The translations under genes and the position numbers were made by a program. Of a DNA stretch of 24,098 nt, positions 1 through 9,172 are shown one piece after another. Where the stretch lies: positions 1 through 24,098 of the forward strand of contig JBJMWE010000363.1 in assembly GCA_045810285.1 (NCBI GenBank), written 5' to 3'. Position 1 is the first letter of the stretch. Every line of letters begins with the position of its first letter. The DNA is from Scleromatobacter sp045810285. GTDB lineage: Bacteria > Pseudomonadota > Gammaproteobacteria > Burkholderiales > Burkholderiaceae_C. The notes beneath the pieces were generated by a model. That model worked only from the letters and a program-made list of their open reading frames with translations. It did not search any database and had not been told where the DNA came from.

Positions 1-1
1 C

Positions 2-688
2 GACGGCGACCCGCGGGCCGCGCGCATCGAGAAGGCGACGGCCGAACTGCGCAGCGACCCCCTGCTCACGGGCAGGCACAAGGAACTGCGGCCGCGCTGG
101 GACTTCGACGACAAGCCGCGCAACAAGCGCCGGCCGACGCCCGAGAGCGACCCGTCGTGGTTCGCCTGGCTGGCCGGTCTCGGGCGCTTCCTCAGCGACA
201 CCAGCCGCTTCCTGCTGTGGGGCGCGGTGGCGGTGCTCGTGGCGCTGGCGCTGGTCAGCGCGCGCCACCTGGTCAACCTGCGCACGTTCGAGCGCCGCGC
301 GAAGGCCGATGCCGCGGTGAGCCACGTGCGCGACCTCGACGTGCGGCCCGAGAGCCTGCCCGACGACGTCGGCGCCGCCGCCTGGGCGCTGTGGCAGGCG
401 GGGCGCGTGCCGGAGGCGATGTCGCTGCTGTACCGCGGCGCGTTGTCGCGGCTGATCCACAAGTACCGCGTGCCGATCACGTCGTCGGCCACCGAGGGAG
501 AGTGCCTCGACCTCGCGCGCGCGCGCCTCGAGGCGCCCGCGCTGCGCTACGTCACGCAGGTGGTGCGCGCCTGGGAGGCCAGCATCTACGGCGGCCGCGC
601 CCTGTCGGCGGCGATGGGCGAGGCACTATGCACCGGCTTCGGACAGCGCCTGGACGGCCGGCCCGTGCCCACGGGCGACGCCGCATGA
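2..688 (+). CDS. DUF4129 domain-containing protein (3' part only)
   Basis: This reading frame is open from the window edge to a TGA at 686-688, so the start lies outside. The visible part is about 228 residues. A charged juxtamembrane stretch (rich in K, R, D) is followed by one hydrophobic membrane segment at about nt 205-265 (FLLWGAVAVLVALALVSA). A soluble C-terminal domain follows, containing the pattern WALWQAGRVPEAMSLLYRGALSRL, which is typical of the DUF4129 C-terminal domain. Members of this family are membrane-anchored proteins of unknown biochemical role, encoded beside MoxR ATPase and DUF58 genes. That is the context here: the stop overlaps the next start as ATGA, indicating translational coupling. 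The family assignment comes from the motif and from synteny; the function is unknown. Confidence 0.8.
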   Translation, partial: DGDPRAARIEKATAELRSDPLLTGRHKELRPRWDFDDKPRNKRRPTPESDPSWFAWLAGLGRFLSDTSRFLLWGAVAVLVALALVSARHLVNLRTFERRAKADAAVSHVRDLDVRPESLPDDVGAAAWALWQAGRVPEAMSLLYRGALSRLIHKYRVPITSSATEGECLDLARARLEAPALRYVTQVVRAWEASIYGGRALSAAMGEALCTGFGQRLDGRPVPTGDAA

Positions 689-2046
689 CGAGCAACCGCA
701 TTCTGCGCTGGGCGCTCGTGCTGGGCGCGCTGCTGATCGCCGCCTTCGTGGCGCACAAGATCCGCTGGGAGGAAGTGGACGTCGTGGACGAGGCCCACGG
801 CAAGGCCGCGACCGACCCGTACTACTCGCTGCGCCACGTGCTGCAGGGCGCGGGCGCCACGTTCGAGGCGCGCACCTCGCTCGAGCCGCTGCCGCCGGCC
901 GACGCGACGCTGCTGCTCGCGTCCGACCTGTGGAACATCTTTCCCGAGCGCGACGCGCGGCTGCGCGCGTGGGTCGAGGCCGGCGGACACCTGGTGCTGG
1001 TGTCGCCGCACGCGCACGGCGCCGACGAGGGGCTGCACTGGGTGCCGCTGTCCTCCGTCGACACGCGGCGGCAGGCGACGCCCAAGGCGTCCGCGCCGCA
1101 GGACGCGGACGCGGACGACGACGAGGAAGACGACGACCACAAGGAGGCGCCGTCCGACCGGAAGCCGCAACGGGCCGAGGACCCGAAGCAGCGCAAGCTG
1201 ACGCCGCAGCAGGCCGAACAGCAGCGCCGCCGCGCGGAACGCATGGCGCGGATGTTCGGCGTGAAGATGCCGCGGCGCGATTGCGCGATCTTCAAGGAGA
1301 CCGATGCCACCACGCAACCCGCGTTCGAACCCGGCCGCGCCTACCGCGGCTGCACGTCCGCGGGCATGCTGCGGCCGCTGGACCATGCCGTCCCGACGTG
1401 GACGCTGTCCGCCTCGAGCGGCACGCTCGCGATGCGCGTGCCGCTGGGCCACGGCGACGTCACCGGCATCACCCCGAGCGTGCCGATCGCGAACCTCGAG
1501 CTGCTGGAAGGCGACAACGCGCTGATCATGGCCGCGGTGCTGCAGGCCCGGCCCGGGCGGGTCGTCTGGATCGTCGAGGAAGAATCGCGCGAGCCGCTGC
1601 TGGGCTGGCTGTGGCACGAGGCGCGCACGCCGTTCCTGCTGGCGCTCGCCGCCGTGGCGCTGTCGCTGTGGCGCCTGATGGCGCGCTTCGGCCCGCGCGA
1701 GGCGGTGCCGCCGCAGGCGCGCCGCTCGATGGGCGAGCAGTTGCGCGGCACGGGCCAGTTCATCGCCGGCACCGACGCCGGGGCGCTGCACGCGGCCACC
1801 CGCAAGGCGTTCGAGGATGCGGCGCGGCCGCGCGTCGAGGCCTGGGCCGAGCGCGACGACGCCGACCGCATCGCTGCGCTGGCCCGGTCCCTCGCGCCCT
1901 CGCACAGCGTGGATGCGGCCGCCCTGCTGGCGGCGCTCCACATCGGCAGCGGCGCCACCCGGGCGCAGATCCTGGCGGCGACCGCCGTCCTCGAGCAGGC
2001 CCGGCGCGCGATCCTGCGCGCGGCCGCCGCCCGCACGACTTCCTGA
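685..2046 (+). CDS. DUF4350 domain-containing membrane protein
   Basis: The protein has 453 residues. The ATG at 685 overlaps the preceding stop (ATGA). The frame stays open further upstream, but there it runs through the DUF4129 gene and has no hydrophobic start. The N-terminal membrane segment is residues 7-24 (LRWALVLGALLIAAFVAH). A DUF4350-like Rossmann-type domain follows (DPYYSLRHVLQGAGATFE, then LLLASDLWNIFPERDARLRAWVEAGGHLVLVSP). A second membrane segment lies near residues 314-330 (FLLALAAVALSLWRLMA), with a helical C-terminal tail. DUF4350 proteins recur in MoxR/DUF58/DUF4129 clusters and are thought to be structural or adaptor parts of that module; no reaction is known. The odd feature is a strongly acidic run at residues 140-151, followed by a basic/glutamine-rich stretch to about 187, which splits the domain with a probably disordered linker. 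Confidence 0.82.
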   Translation: MTSNRILRWALVLGALLIAAFVAHKIRWEEVDVVDEAHGKAATDPYYSLRHVLQGAGATFEARTSLEPLPPADATLLLASDLWNIFPERDARLRAWVEAGGHLVLVSPHAHGADEGLHWVPLSSVDTRRQATPKASAPQDADADDDEEDDDHKEAPSDRKPQRAEDPKQRKLTPQQAEQQRRRAERMARMFGVKMPRRDCAIFKETDATTQPAFEPGRAYRGCTSAGMLRPLDHAVPTWTLSASSGTLAMRVPLGHGDVTGITPSVPIANLELLEGDNALIMAAVLQARPGRVVWIVEEESREPLLGWLWHEARTPFLLALAAVALSLWRLMARFGPREAVPPQARRSMGEQLRGTGQFIAGTDAGALHAATRKAFEDAARPRVEAWAERDDADRIAALARSLAPSHSVDAAALLAALHIGSGATRAQILAATAVLEQARRAILRAAAARTTS

Positions 2047-2067
2047 ACTTTCCCAACGGACATCACC

Positions 2068-3054
<987 letters not shown>

Positions 3055-3070
3055 GCCGCGAAGGACACGC

Positions 3071-4525
3071 GTGGCCCGCTTGTTGATGCCCACCCGGCGC
3101 ACCGTCCATGCGGTGGCCGCGATCGCCACCGGCACGGGGGTCGCGCTGCTGGTGACGAAGTGGCGCGGCCTTACAGAGCCGCATCTCGCGCTGGTGGGCG
3201 GCGGCCTGTTCGCCGCGCTCGTGCTGGCCTGCGCCGTCGACGCCGTGCTCACGGCGCTGCGCCTGCGCCGCCACCCCATCGTCTTCGAGCGCCAGATGCC
3301 CAGCGCCTTCGCGCTCGGCCAGCCGCACGGCCTCACGGCGACGCTGGCCCACGAGGGCCTGCACCCGTGGTCGCTCGAGCTGTTCGACCACGTGCCCGCC
3401 ACGATGACGCAGCGCCTGCTGCCGGCGCAGGTCGTCCTGCCCGCCCGGAGCAAGCTGGACGTGCGCTACGAGATCACGCCGACGCAGCGCGGCAAGGTCG
3501 TCTTCGAGCCGGCCGCGATCCGCGTGCGCTCGGTGCTGGGCCTGGTCGACCTGCAGCTGCGCGTGGGCCAGTCGCAGGCGGCGCACGTCTATCCGAACTT
3601 CGCCGCGCTGTCGCGCTACGCCTGGCTCGCCGGCGACCGCCGCCTGGCCGAGATCGGCATCAAGACCTACGCCGCGCGCGGCGCCGGCACCGACTTCAAG
3701 CAGCTGGGCGAGTACGTGCCCGGCATGCCGACGCGCCACATCGACTGGAACGCGTCGATGCGCCATCGCCGGCCGGTGGTGCGCGAGTTCCAGGACGACC
3801 GCGACCAGTCGGTCGTCTTCCTTCTCGACTGCGGCCGCCGCATGCGCGCTGATGAAGGGCCCCCGACCGCGGATTACCACGGCCAGCCCCCCAAGGGGGC
3901 GCGCGGCCTTGCTCCGGAGCGGCTGAGCGCGGCGGCCGCGGTGGGATCGCGCATCGGCGGCAGCCACTTCGACCAGGCGCTGAATGCGGCGATGCTGCTC
4001 GCCTACGTCGCCCTCAAGGACGGCGACGCCGTGGGCGCGCTGACGTTCGGCCACGACGCGTCCGAGCAGCGCCACTTCGCGCCCGCCAAGGGCATGGCCG
4101 CGCTCAACACGCTGGTGGCGCGCCTGCACGACATCGAGCCCAGCCCCACGCACTCCGACTACCTCGCCGCCGCCCGCGACCTGATGCTGCGCGTGCGCCG
4201 CCGCTCGCTGATCGTGGTGCTGACGAACTTCCGCGACGAGGATTGCGAGGAGCTCGAGGACGCGCTCAGGCTCATGCGCACGCGCCACCTGGTGCTGCTG
4301 GCGAGCCTGCGCGAGGGCGTCGTCGCCGAGATCGCCGCGCAGCCGCTGGACACGCCCGGCGCCATCGTCGACGTCGCCGCCGCGCACTGGTTCCAGAACG
4401 CGCGCGCCGAGGCGTTCCGCCGCCTCGCCGGCAAGAACCAGCTGCTGGTCGACACCGAGCCCGACAAGCTGGCGGCGGCACTCGTCAACCGCTACCACGC
4501 GGTCAAGCGCGCGCGCCTGCTCTGA
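3071..4525 (+). CDS. DUF58 domain-containing protein with an in-frame repeat insertion
   Basis: The protein has 484 residues. I chose GTG at 3071 because AAGGA lies at 3061-3065, a good ribosome-site distance; the ATG at 3086 would be too far. Two membrane segments occupy roughly residues 9-27 and 36-58. A beta-rich region follows, then the DUF58 signature (GTDFKQLGEYVPGMPTRHIDWNAS) and a VWA-like fold starting SVVFLLDCGRRMRA, which continues at SHFDQALNAAMLLAYVALKDGDAVGALTF. DUF58 proteins are partners of MoxR ATPases. The unusual part is residues about 262-294, between CGRRMRAD and SHFDQAL. In relatives these motifs are separated by a short loop; here they are separated by a Pro/Gly/Ala-rich stretch encoded by stacked DNA palindromes (see the repeat feature). 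The frame is preserved, so the protein may still fold. Confidence 0.9.
   Translation: MARLLMPTRRTVHAVAAIATGTGVALLVTKWRGLTEPHLALVGGGLFAALVLACAVDAVLTALRLRRHPIVFERQMPSAFALGQPHGLTATLAHEGLHPWSLELFDHVPATMTQRLLPAQVVLPARSKLDVRYEITPTQRGKVVFEPAAIRVRSVLGLVDLQLRVGQSQAAHVYPNFAALSRYAWLAGDRRLAEIGIKTYAARGAGTDFKQLGEYVPGMPTRHIDWNASMRHRRPVVREFQDDRDQSVVFLLDCGRRMRADEGPPTADYHGQPPKGARGLAPERLSAAAAVGSRIGGSHFDQALNAAMLLAYVALKDGDAVGALTFGHDASEQRHFAPAKGMAALNTLVARLHDIEPSPTHSDYLAAARDLMLRVRRRSLIVVLTNFRDEDCEELEDALRLMRTRHLVLLASLREGVVAEIAAQPLDTPGAIVDVAAAHWFQNARAEAFRRLAGKNQLLVDTEPDKLAAALVNRYHAVKRARLL
3850..3955 (+). repeat. GC-rich multi-palindrome inserted within the DUF58 gene
   Basis: Seen directly: a hairpin-prone core GCCCCC-caa-GGGGGC (3886-3900), a perfect palindrome GCTCCGGAGC (3911-3920) and another, GCGGCCGC (3932-3939), all within about 55 nt. 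They encode a low-complexity stretch in the DUF58 protein. The composition and stacked palindromes differ from the surrounding codons. From memory, similar CCCCCAAGGGGG-containing repeats occur in intergenic regions of Burkholderiales genomes; this is unverified. The boundaries are approximate. Confidence 0.55.
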
Positions 4526-4588
4526 ACCGGGCGCAGGCAGCGCGATCGTGCCGGAGGCGATCCGCCCGGCTGGTGCACACTGCACACC

Positions 4589-5218
4589 ATGCAACCCGCA
4601 CTCACCCTCTTCGTCGACGCCCAATACGCCAGCCCGTATGCCATGTCGGCCTACGTGGCCCTGTCCGTCAAGCAGCTCGCCTTCGATGTCCGCACCGTCG
4701 ACCTGTCGACCGACGCCCACCAGGAACCGGTCTTCGCCGGGCTGTCGCTGACGCGCCGCGTGCCCACGCTGGTGCACGGGGACTTCGCGCTGTCGGAGTC
4801 GTCGGCCATCGCCGAGTACGTCGACGACGTCTTCCCCGGCACGGCGCTGTACCCGTCCGATCCGCGGCTGAAGGCCCGCGCGCGCCAGGTGCAGGCCTGG
4901 TTGCGCAGCGACCTGATGCCGATCCGCATGGAGCGCTCCACCGAAGTGGTGTTCTACGGCGCGCCGGCGCCGGCGCTGTCGGCGGTGGCCGAGGCCGCCG
5001 CCGGCAAGCTGTTCGCGGCCGCCGACGCGCTGCTGCCCGCCGGCCAGGAGCACCTGTGCGGCCAGTGGAGCATCGCCGACGTCGACCTCGCGCTGATGCT
5101 CCACCGCCTCCTGCTGAACGGCGACGCGGTGCCGCAGCGGCTGGCCGACTACGCCCGCCGGCAATGGCGGCATCCGGCGGTGCAGCGCTGGGTGGCGTTC
5201 GAGCGCCCTGCGCTCTGA
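4589..5218 (+). CDS. yfcF: Glutathione S-transferase, YfcF type
   Basis: The protein has 209 residues. The N-terminal thioredoxin-like domain contains SPYAMSAYVAL (the glutathione-site serine region, S15/P16), the cis-proline motif RVPTL (57-61) and the gamma-glutamyl-binding motif ESSAIAEY (70-77). The C-terminal helical domain contains QAWLRSDLMPIRMER and WSIADVDLALMLHRL. These segments closely follow the E. coli YfcF pattern as I remember it, including the ARQVQAWLRSDLMPIR stretch. YfcF has glutathione transferase/peroxidase activity and is linked to oxidative stress tolerance. Its substrate here is unknown. The gene is 63 nt after the DUF58 gene and 105 nt before valS. It could be transcribed alone or read through from upstream; no strong promoter was identified. 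Confidence 0.88.
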   Translation: MQPALTLFVDAQYASPYAMSAYVALSVKQLAFDVRTVDLSTDAHQEPVFAGLSLTRRVPTLVHGDFALSESSAIAEYVDDVFPGTALYPSDPRLKARARQVQAWLRSDLMPIRMERSTEVVFYGAPAPALSAVAEAAAGKLFAAADALLPAGQEHLCGQWSIADVDLALMLHRLLLNGDAVPQRLADYARRQWRHPAVQRWVAFERPAL

Positions 5219-5239
5219 AAGCGCCGGGCGGTCGCCGCC

Positions 5240-5245
5240 TACAAT
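5240..5245 (+). promoter_or_regulatory. Possible -10 box for valS
   Basis: TACAAT lies 79 nt before the valS start in an otherwise very GC-rich gap and matches the sigma-70 -10 consensus at five of six bases. No convincing -35 hexamer is found 16-18 nt upstream, so the call is tentative. Confidence 0.35.
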
Positions 5246-5323
5246 TGGGGCAACCCCCGGCCTGGGCGCGCGACGCGTCGCCTCCTTCGAGTCCGGGGTC
5301 CGCAAACCACTGCTGAGCCCTCC

Positions 5324-8158
5324 ATGTCCGAACTCGCCAAGTCCTTCGAACCCGCCGCCATCGAAGCCCGCTGGGCACCGCTGTGGGAACAGGCGGGCGT
5401 CTACGAGCCGACGCTGGATCCGGCCAGGCCGTCGTTCTCCATCCAGCTGCCGCCGCCCAACGTCACGGGCACGCTGCACATGGGCCACGCGTTCAACCAG
5501 ACCATCATGGACTCGTTGACGCGCTACCACCGCATGCGCGGCTTCAACACGCTGTGGGTGCCGGGCACCGACCACGCGGGCATCGCCACGCAGATCGTGG
5601 TGGAGCGCCAGCTGCAGGCCAAGGGCCAGTCGCGCCAGGACCTGGGCCGCAAGAATTTCGTGGCGCGCGTGTGGGACTGGAAGCAGGAGTCCGGCTCCAC
5701 GATCACCCGCCAGATGCGCCGCATGGGCGACTCGGTGAGCTGGAAGCACGAGTACTTCACGATGGACGAGGGCCTGTCGAAGACGGTCACCGAGACCTTC
5801 GTGCGCCTGTACGACGAAGGCCTGATCTACCGCGGCCGCCGCCTCGTGCACTGGGATCCGGTGCTCAAGTCCGCCGTGTCCGACCTGGAAGTGGACAGCA
5901 ACGAGGAAGACGGCTTCCTGTGGCTGGTGCGCTATCCGCTGGCCGACGGCAGCGGCGACCTGACGGTGGCCACCACGCGACCCGAGACGATGCTGGGCGA
6001 CACCGCGCTGATGGTGAACCCGGCCGACGAGCGCTACACCGCGGTGGTGGGCAAGGAAGTGGTGCTGCCGCTGGTGGGCCGCCGCATCCCCGTGATCGCC
6101 GACGACTACGTCGACCGCGAGTTCGGCACCGGCGTGGTGAAGGTCACGCCCGCGCACGACGCCAACGACTACGCCGTGGGCCAGCGCCACGACCTGCCCA
6201 TCATCGGCGTGCTGGCGCTCGACGCCACCATCAACGACAACGCGCCCGAGCAGTACCGCGGCCTCGACCGCTTCGTCGCCCGCAAGCGCATCGTGGCCGA
6301 CCTCGACGCGCAGGGCTTCCTCGTGGAGACGCGCAAGCACAAGCTGATGGTGCCGCGCTGCGAGCGCACGGGCCAGGTGATCGAGCCGATGCTCACGAAC
6401 CAGTGGTACGTGGCGATGACCAAGGCCGGCGCGGACGGCACGTCCATCGCCGACAAGGCCATCCGGGCAGTGGCGGACGGCCAGGTGAAGTTCCACCCCG
6501 AGCAGTGGGTCAACACCTACAACCACTGGATGAACGACATCCAGGACTGGTGCATCTCGCGCCAGCTGTGGTGGGGCCACCAGATCCCGGCGTGGTACGC
6601 GGACGACGGCCGCATCTTCGTGGCGCGCAGCGACGAGGAGGCGGCCGCCAGGGCCGCGGCCGCCGGCTACACCGGCAGGCTGGTGCGCGACGAGGACGTG
6701 CTCGACACGTGGTACTCGTCGGCGCTGGTGCCGTTCTCCACGCTGGGCTGGCCCGGGAAGACGATCGAGCAGGATCTTTTCCTGCCGTCGTCCGTGCTCG
6801 TGACGGGCTACGACATCATCTTCTTCTGGGTCGCCCGGATGATCATGATGACCACGCACTTCATCGGCAAGGTGCCGTTCCGGGACGTCTACATCCACGG
6901 CCTGGTGCGCGACGCGCAGGGCCAGAAGATGGCCAAGTCCGAAGGCAACGTGCTGGATCCTGTCGACCTGATCGACGGCATCGCGCTGGAGCCGCTGCTG
7001 GACAAGCGCGTGGTGGGCCTGCGCCGACCCGAGACGGCGCCCAAGGTGCGCGAGAACACGAAGAAGGAGTTCCCCGAGGGCATCCCGGCCTACGGCGCGG
7101 ACGCCCTGCGCTTCACGTTCGCCGCGCTCGCCACGCTCGGCCGCAACATCGCGTTCGACTCCAAGCGCTGCGAGGGCTATCGCAACTTCTGCAACAAGCT
7201 CTGGAACGCCACCAAGTTCGTGCTGATGAACTGCGAGGGCCAGGATTGCGGCCTGCTGGATGGCGACAAGACGCCGTGCCCGCCGGGCTACAACAAGTTC
7301 AGCCCGGCCGACCGCTGGATCACCAGCCTGCTGCAGCGCGCCGAGGCCGACGTGGCCAAGGCCTTCGCCGAATACCGCCTCGACAACGTCGCCAACACGA
7401 TCTACCAGTTCGTGTGGACGGAGTACTGCGACTGGTACATCGAGATCGCCAAGGCGCAGCTCGCGGAGGCCAAGGCCGCCGGCGACGAGGCGTCGGCGCG
7501 CGGCACGCGCCGCACGCTGATCCGCACGCTGGAGACGGTGCTGCGCCTGATGCACCCGGTCACGCCCTTCGTCACCGCCGAGCTGTGGGAGACGGTCGCG
7601 CCCGTCGCCGGCCGCGCCCCCGCGCCGGGCCAGACGATCGCCACCGCGGCCTACCCGCAGGCGCAGCTGGAGCGCGTGGACGAGGCGGCGGTCGCCTGGG
7701 TCGATCGCCTGAAGTCCGTCGTGGGCGCCTGCCGCAACCTGCGCAGCGAGATGAACCTGTCGCCGGCCGAACGGCCGCCGCTGCTGGCGTTCGGCGACGC
7801 CGCGTTCATCGGCGCCGCGGCGCCGCTGCTGAAGGCGCTGGTCAAGGTCAGCGACGTCAAGGTCTTCGACGACGAGGCGGCATTCGCCCAGGCCACGAAA
7901 ATCCTGCCCGTCGCCGTCGCGGACGGTGGGCGCTTCGCCTTGCACGTCGAGATCGATCTCGGGGCCGAGCGCGATCGCCTGGCCAAGGAGATCACGCGCC
8001 TGCAGGGCGAGATCGAGAAGGCCAACAAGCAGCTGGGCAACGAGAACTTCGTCTCGCGCGCCAAGCCGGAGGTGGTGGAGCAGATGCGTACGCGCCTGGC
8101 CGGCTTCGTCGAGACGGTGGCTCGCATGAAGGCCCAGCTGGAGCAATTGGGCAGGTAG
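5324..8158 (+). CDS. valS: Valine-tRNA ligase
   Basis: The protein has 944 residues, the usual bacterial length. This class I aminoacyl-tRNA synthetase charges tRNA-Val in the cytoplasm. The HIGH signature is HMGH at residues 52-55, within PPPNVTGTLHMGHAF, a ValRS hallmark. The KMSKS signature is KMAKS at about 535-539, followed by EGN. The editing domain (CP1) contains ATTRPETMLGDTAL and GTGVVKVTPAHDANDY. WCISRQLWWGHQIPAWY and DTWYSSALVPFSTLGWP are also typical of ValRS. The C-terminal coiled coil (about residues 885-943, beginning RDRLAKEITRLQGEIEKA) is the tRNA-binding arm of bacterial ValRS. All parts are present, with no sign of damage. The gene ends directly in a palindromic repeat that may serve as the 3' end of the transcript. 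Confidence 0.98.
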   Translation: MSELAKSFEPAAIEARWAPLWEQAGVYEPTLDPARPSFSIQLPPPNVTGTLHMGHAFNQTIMDSLTRYHRMRGFNTLWVPGTDHAGIATQIVVERQLQAKGQSRQDLGRKNFVARVWDWKQESGSTITRQMRRMGDSVSWKHEYFTMDEGLSKTVTETFVRLYDEGLIYRGRRLVHWDPVLKSAVSDLEVDSNEEDGFLWLVRYPLADGSGDLTVATTRPETMLGDTALMVNPADERYTAVVGKEVVLPLVGRRIPVIADDYVDREFGTGVVKVTPAHDANDYAVGQRHDLPIIGVLALDATINDNAPEQYRGLDRFVARKRIVADLDAQGFLVETRKHKLMVPRCERTGQVIEPMLTNQWYVAMTKAGADGTSIADKAIRAVADGQVKFHPEQWVNTYNHWMNDIQDWCISRQLWWGHQIPAWYADDGRIFVARSDEEAAARAAAAGYTGRLVRDEDVLDTWYSSALVPFSTLGWPGKTIEQDLFLPSSVLVTGYDIIFFWVARMIMMTTHFIGKVPFRDVYIHGLVRDAQGQKMAKSEGNVLDPVDLIDGIALEPLLDKRVVGLRRPETAPKVRENTKKEFPEGIPAYGADALRFTFAALATLGRNIAFDSKRCEGYRNFCNKLWNATKFVLMNCEGQDCGLLDGDKTPCPPGYNKFSPADRWITSLLQRAEADVAKAFAEYRLDNVANTIYQFVWTEYCDWYIEIAKAQLAEAKAAGDEASARGTRRTLIRTLETVLRLMHPVTPFVTAELWETVAPVAGRAPAPGQTIATAAYPQAQLERVDEAAVAWVDRLKSVVGACRNLRSEMNLSPAERPPLLAFGDAAFIGAAAPLLKALVKVSDVKVFDDEAAFAQATKILPVAVADGGRFALHVEIDLGAERDRLAKEITRLQGEIEKANKQLGNENFVSRAKPEVVEQMRTRLAGFVETVARMKAQLEQLGR

Positions 8159-8163
8159 GGCGG

Positions 8164-8309
8164 GTAGGCCGGGTTAGCCGTAGGCGTAACCCGCCATTCG
8201 CCGGCGCCCCCCGCCATTCGCCGGCGTCTCGCCCGACTGCCGGCAATGCAAGGACCGGCTCGACACGCCAACAAAACGGCGGGTTACGCCTTCGGCCAAC
8301 CCGCCCTAC
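8164..8309. repeat. Inverted-repeat element with GTAG ends (REP-like)
   Basis: The left arm at 8164-8195 and right arm at 8278-8309 are 32 nt each and match as reverse complements at 29 of 32 positions. Each arm is itself a hairpin-prone sequence of the type GGGTTAGCCG..GGCGTAACCC. Both outer ends read GTAG when viewed inward. Just inside the left arm is a direct repeat, CCGCCATTCGCCGGCG, present twice about 20 nt apart (near 8191 and 8211). The element fills the gap between the convergent valS and TusA-family genes and could act as a bidirectional transcription end. REP elements mobilised by RAYT transposases commonly carry GTAG ends; that link is inference. Confidence 0.8.
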
Positions 8310-8342
8310 GACGATGCCTCTTTCGACGGGCCGACAGGCCGG

Positions 8343-8570
8343 TCAACGGCGCCGCAGGAAGTGGATGTACTCCGAGGCTTCCTGCTGCTGCTCGATCAGC
8401 TCGTTGCCCGTCTGGCGGGCGAAGGCCTGGAAATCGCGCGTGGAGCTCGGGTCGGTGGCGACGACCTTCAGGATCTCGCCCGTCTGCATCTCGGCCAGGG
8501 CCTTCTTGGCCTTCAGGATGGGCAGCGGGCAGTTCATGCCGCGCGTATCGATTTCCTTGTGGGCTTGCAT
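8343..8570 (-). CDS. TusA-family sulfur carrier protein
   Basis: The protein has 75 residues, the typical size for the family. The diagnostic motif is DTRGMNCPLPILKAKKALAEM near the N terminus, with the sulfur-accepting cysteine at residue 14 in a CPxP context. The rest (GEILKVVATDPSSTRDFQAFARQTGNELIE) follows the SirA/TusA fold. TusA-family proteins carry sulfur as a persulfide between sulfurtransferases, but many members have undefined partners. The gene follows the Nudix gene on the same strand by 29 nt and the cysM gene upstream of that, so a sulfur-related role is plausible from context. The start is ATG at 8570; no in-frame start lies just upstream. It is probably not the E. coli-type tusA of tRNA thiolation, given the lack of tusBCDE neighbours. 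Confidence 0.88.
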   Translation of the reverse strand: MQAHKEIDTRGMNCPLPILKAKKALAEMQTGEILKVVATDPSSTRDFQAFARQTGNELIEQQQEASEYIHFLRRR

Positions 8571-8599
8571 GGGCGTGGAACCTGGTTGGATCCGGTCGA

Positions 8600-9172
8600 T
8601 TATGACGCGTCGGGCTTGGGCGTCGCCAGCGCGGCGCGCTCCTCGGGCGTCATGAACCTCGGCGTGATCCCGCGCGACTCCAGCCACTTGGCCACCGCGT
8701 AACCGGTGCCGGCCGGCCAGCAGACGATGTCGCCCGGCGCGAACAGCTTGTACTCGGCCAGCTCGGGCGACAGCCGGATCTCGCCGCGCGCCACCACGTG
8801 GTAGGCGATGATGACCTGGTTCATGCGCTGGAAGTCCCACACGCCCACGAGGTCGATCTTCTCGACCGTGAGCGCCGTCTCCTCGAGCACCTCGCGCGCG
8901 ATGCCCTCCTCGGGCGTCTCGCCGGCCTCCATGAAGCCGGTGATCAGGGCGAACATGCGGCCGGCCCACGCCGCGTTGCGGGCCAGCAGGATCCTGCCGT
9001 CGCGGTCGGCGCATTCGACGATGGCCGCGAGCACCGGCGTCGGGTTGTTCCAGTGCGTGAAGCCGCAGTTCGTGCAGCGCAGGCGCTCCTTGGGGCCGCC
9101 ATCCTCGTCCTGCGTGACGGGCGACAACGCGTGCGCGCACTGCGGGCAGTGGCGCCAGTTCGTGCCCGTCAT
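8600..9172 (-). CDS. Nudix hydrolase with N-terminal zinc ribbon
   Basis: The protein has 190 residues. Cysteine pairs C9-x2-C12 and C33-x2-C36 form a zinc ribbon (HCPQCAHAL, then LRCTNCGFTHWNNPTP). The Nudix box runs from G79 (GFMEAGETPEEGIAREVLEE), with the metal-binding REVLEE core complete; the usual following glycine is alanine (TAL). Nudix enzymes hydrolyse nucleoside diphosphates linked to another group. The ribbon resembles that of NADH pyrophosphatase NudC, but the NudC motif after the box (SQPWPFP) is absent, so the substrate is open. The ATG start at 9172 overlaps the cysM stop (ATGA), indicating coupled translation. The C terminus is not catalytic-looking. An alternative name would be NUDIX domain protein of unknown substrate. 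Confidence 0.9.
   Translation of the reverse strand: MTGTNWRHCPQCAHALSPVTQDEDGGPKERLRCTNCGFTHWNNPTPVLAAIVECADRDGRILLARNAAWAGRMFALITGFMEAGETPEEGIAREVLEETALTVEKIDLVGVWDFQRMNQVIIAYHVVARGEIRLSPELAEYKLFAPGDIVCWPAGTGYAVAKWLESRGITPRFMTPEERAALATPKPDAS

Noticed and set aside
157..684. Longer start for the DUF4350 protein
   Set aside because: The extension lies in a shifted frame over the DUF4129 gene, is arginine-rich, and the ATGA overlap at 685 with an immediate membrane segment is a better start.
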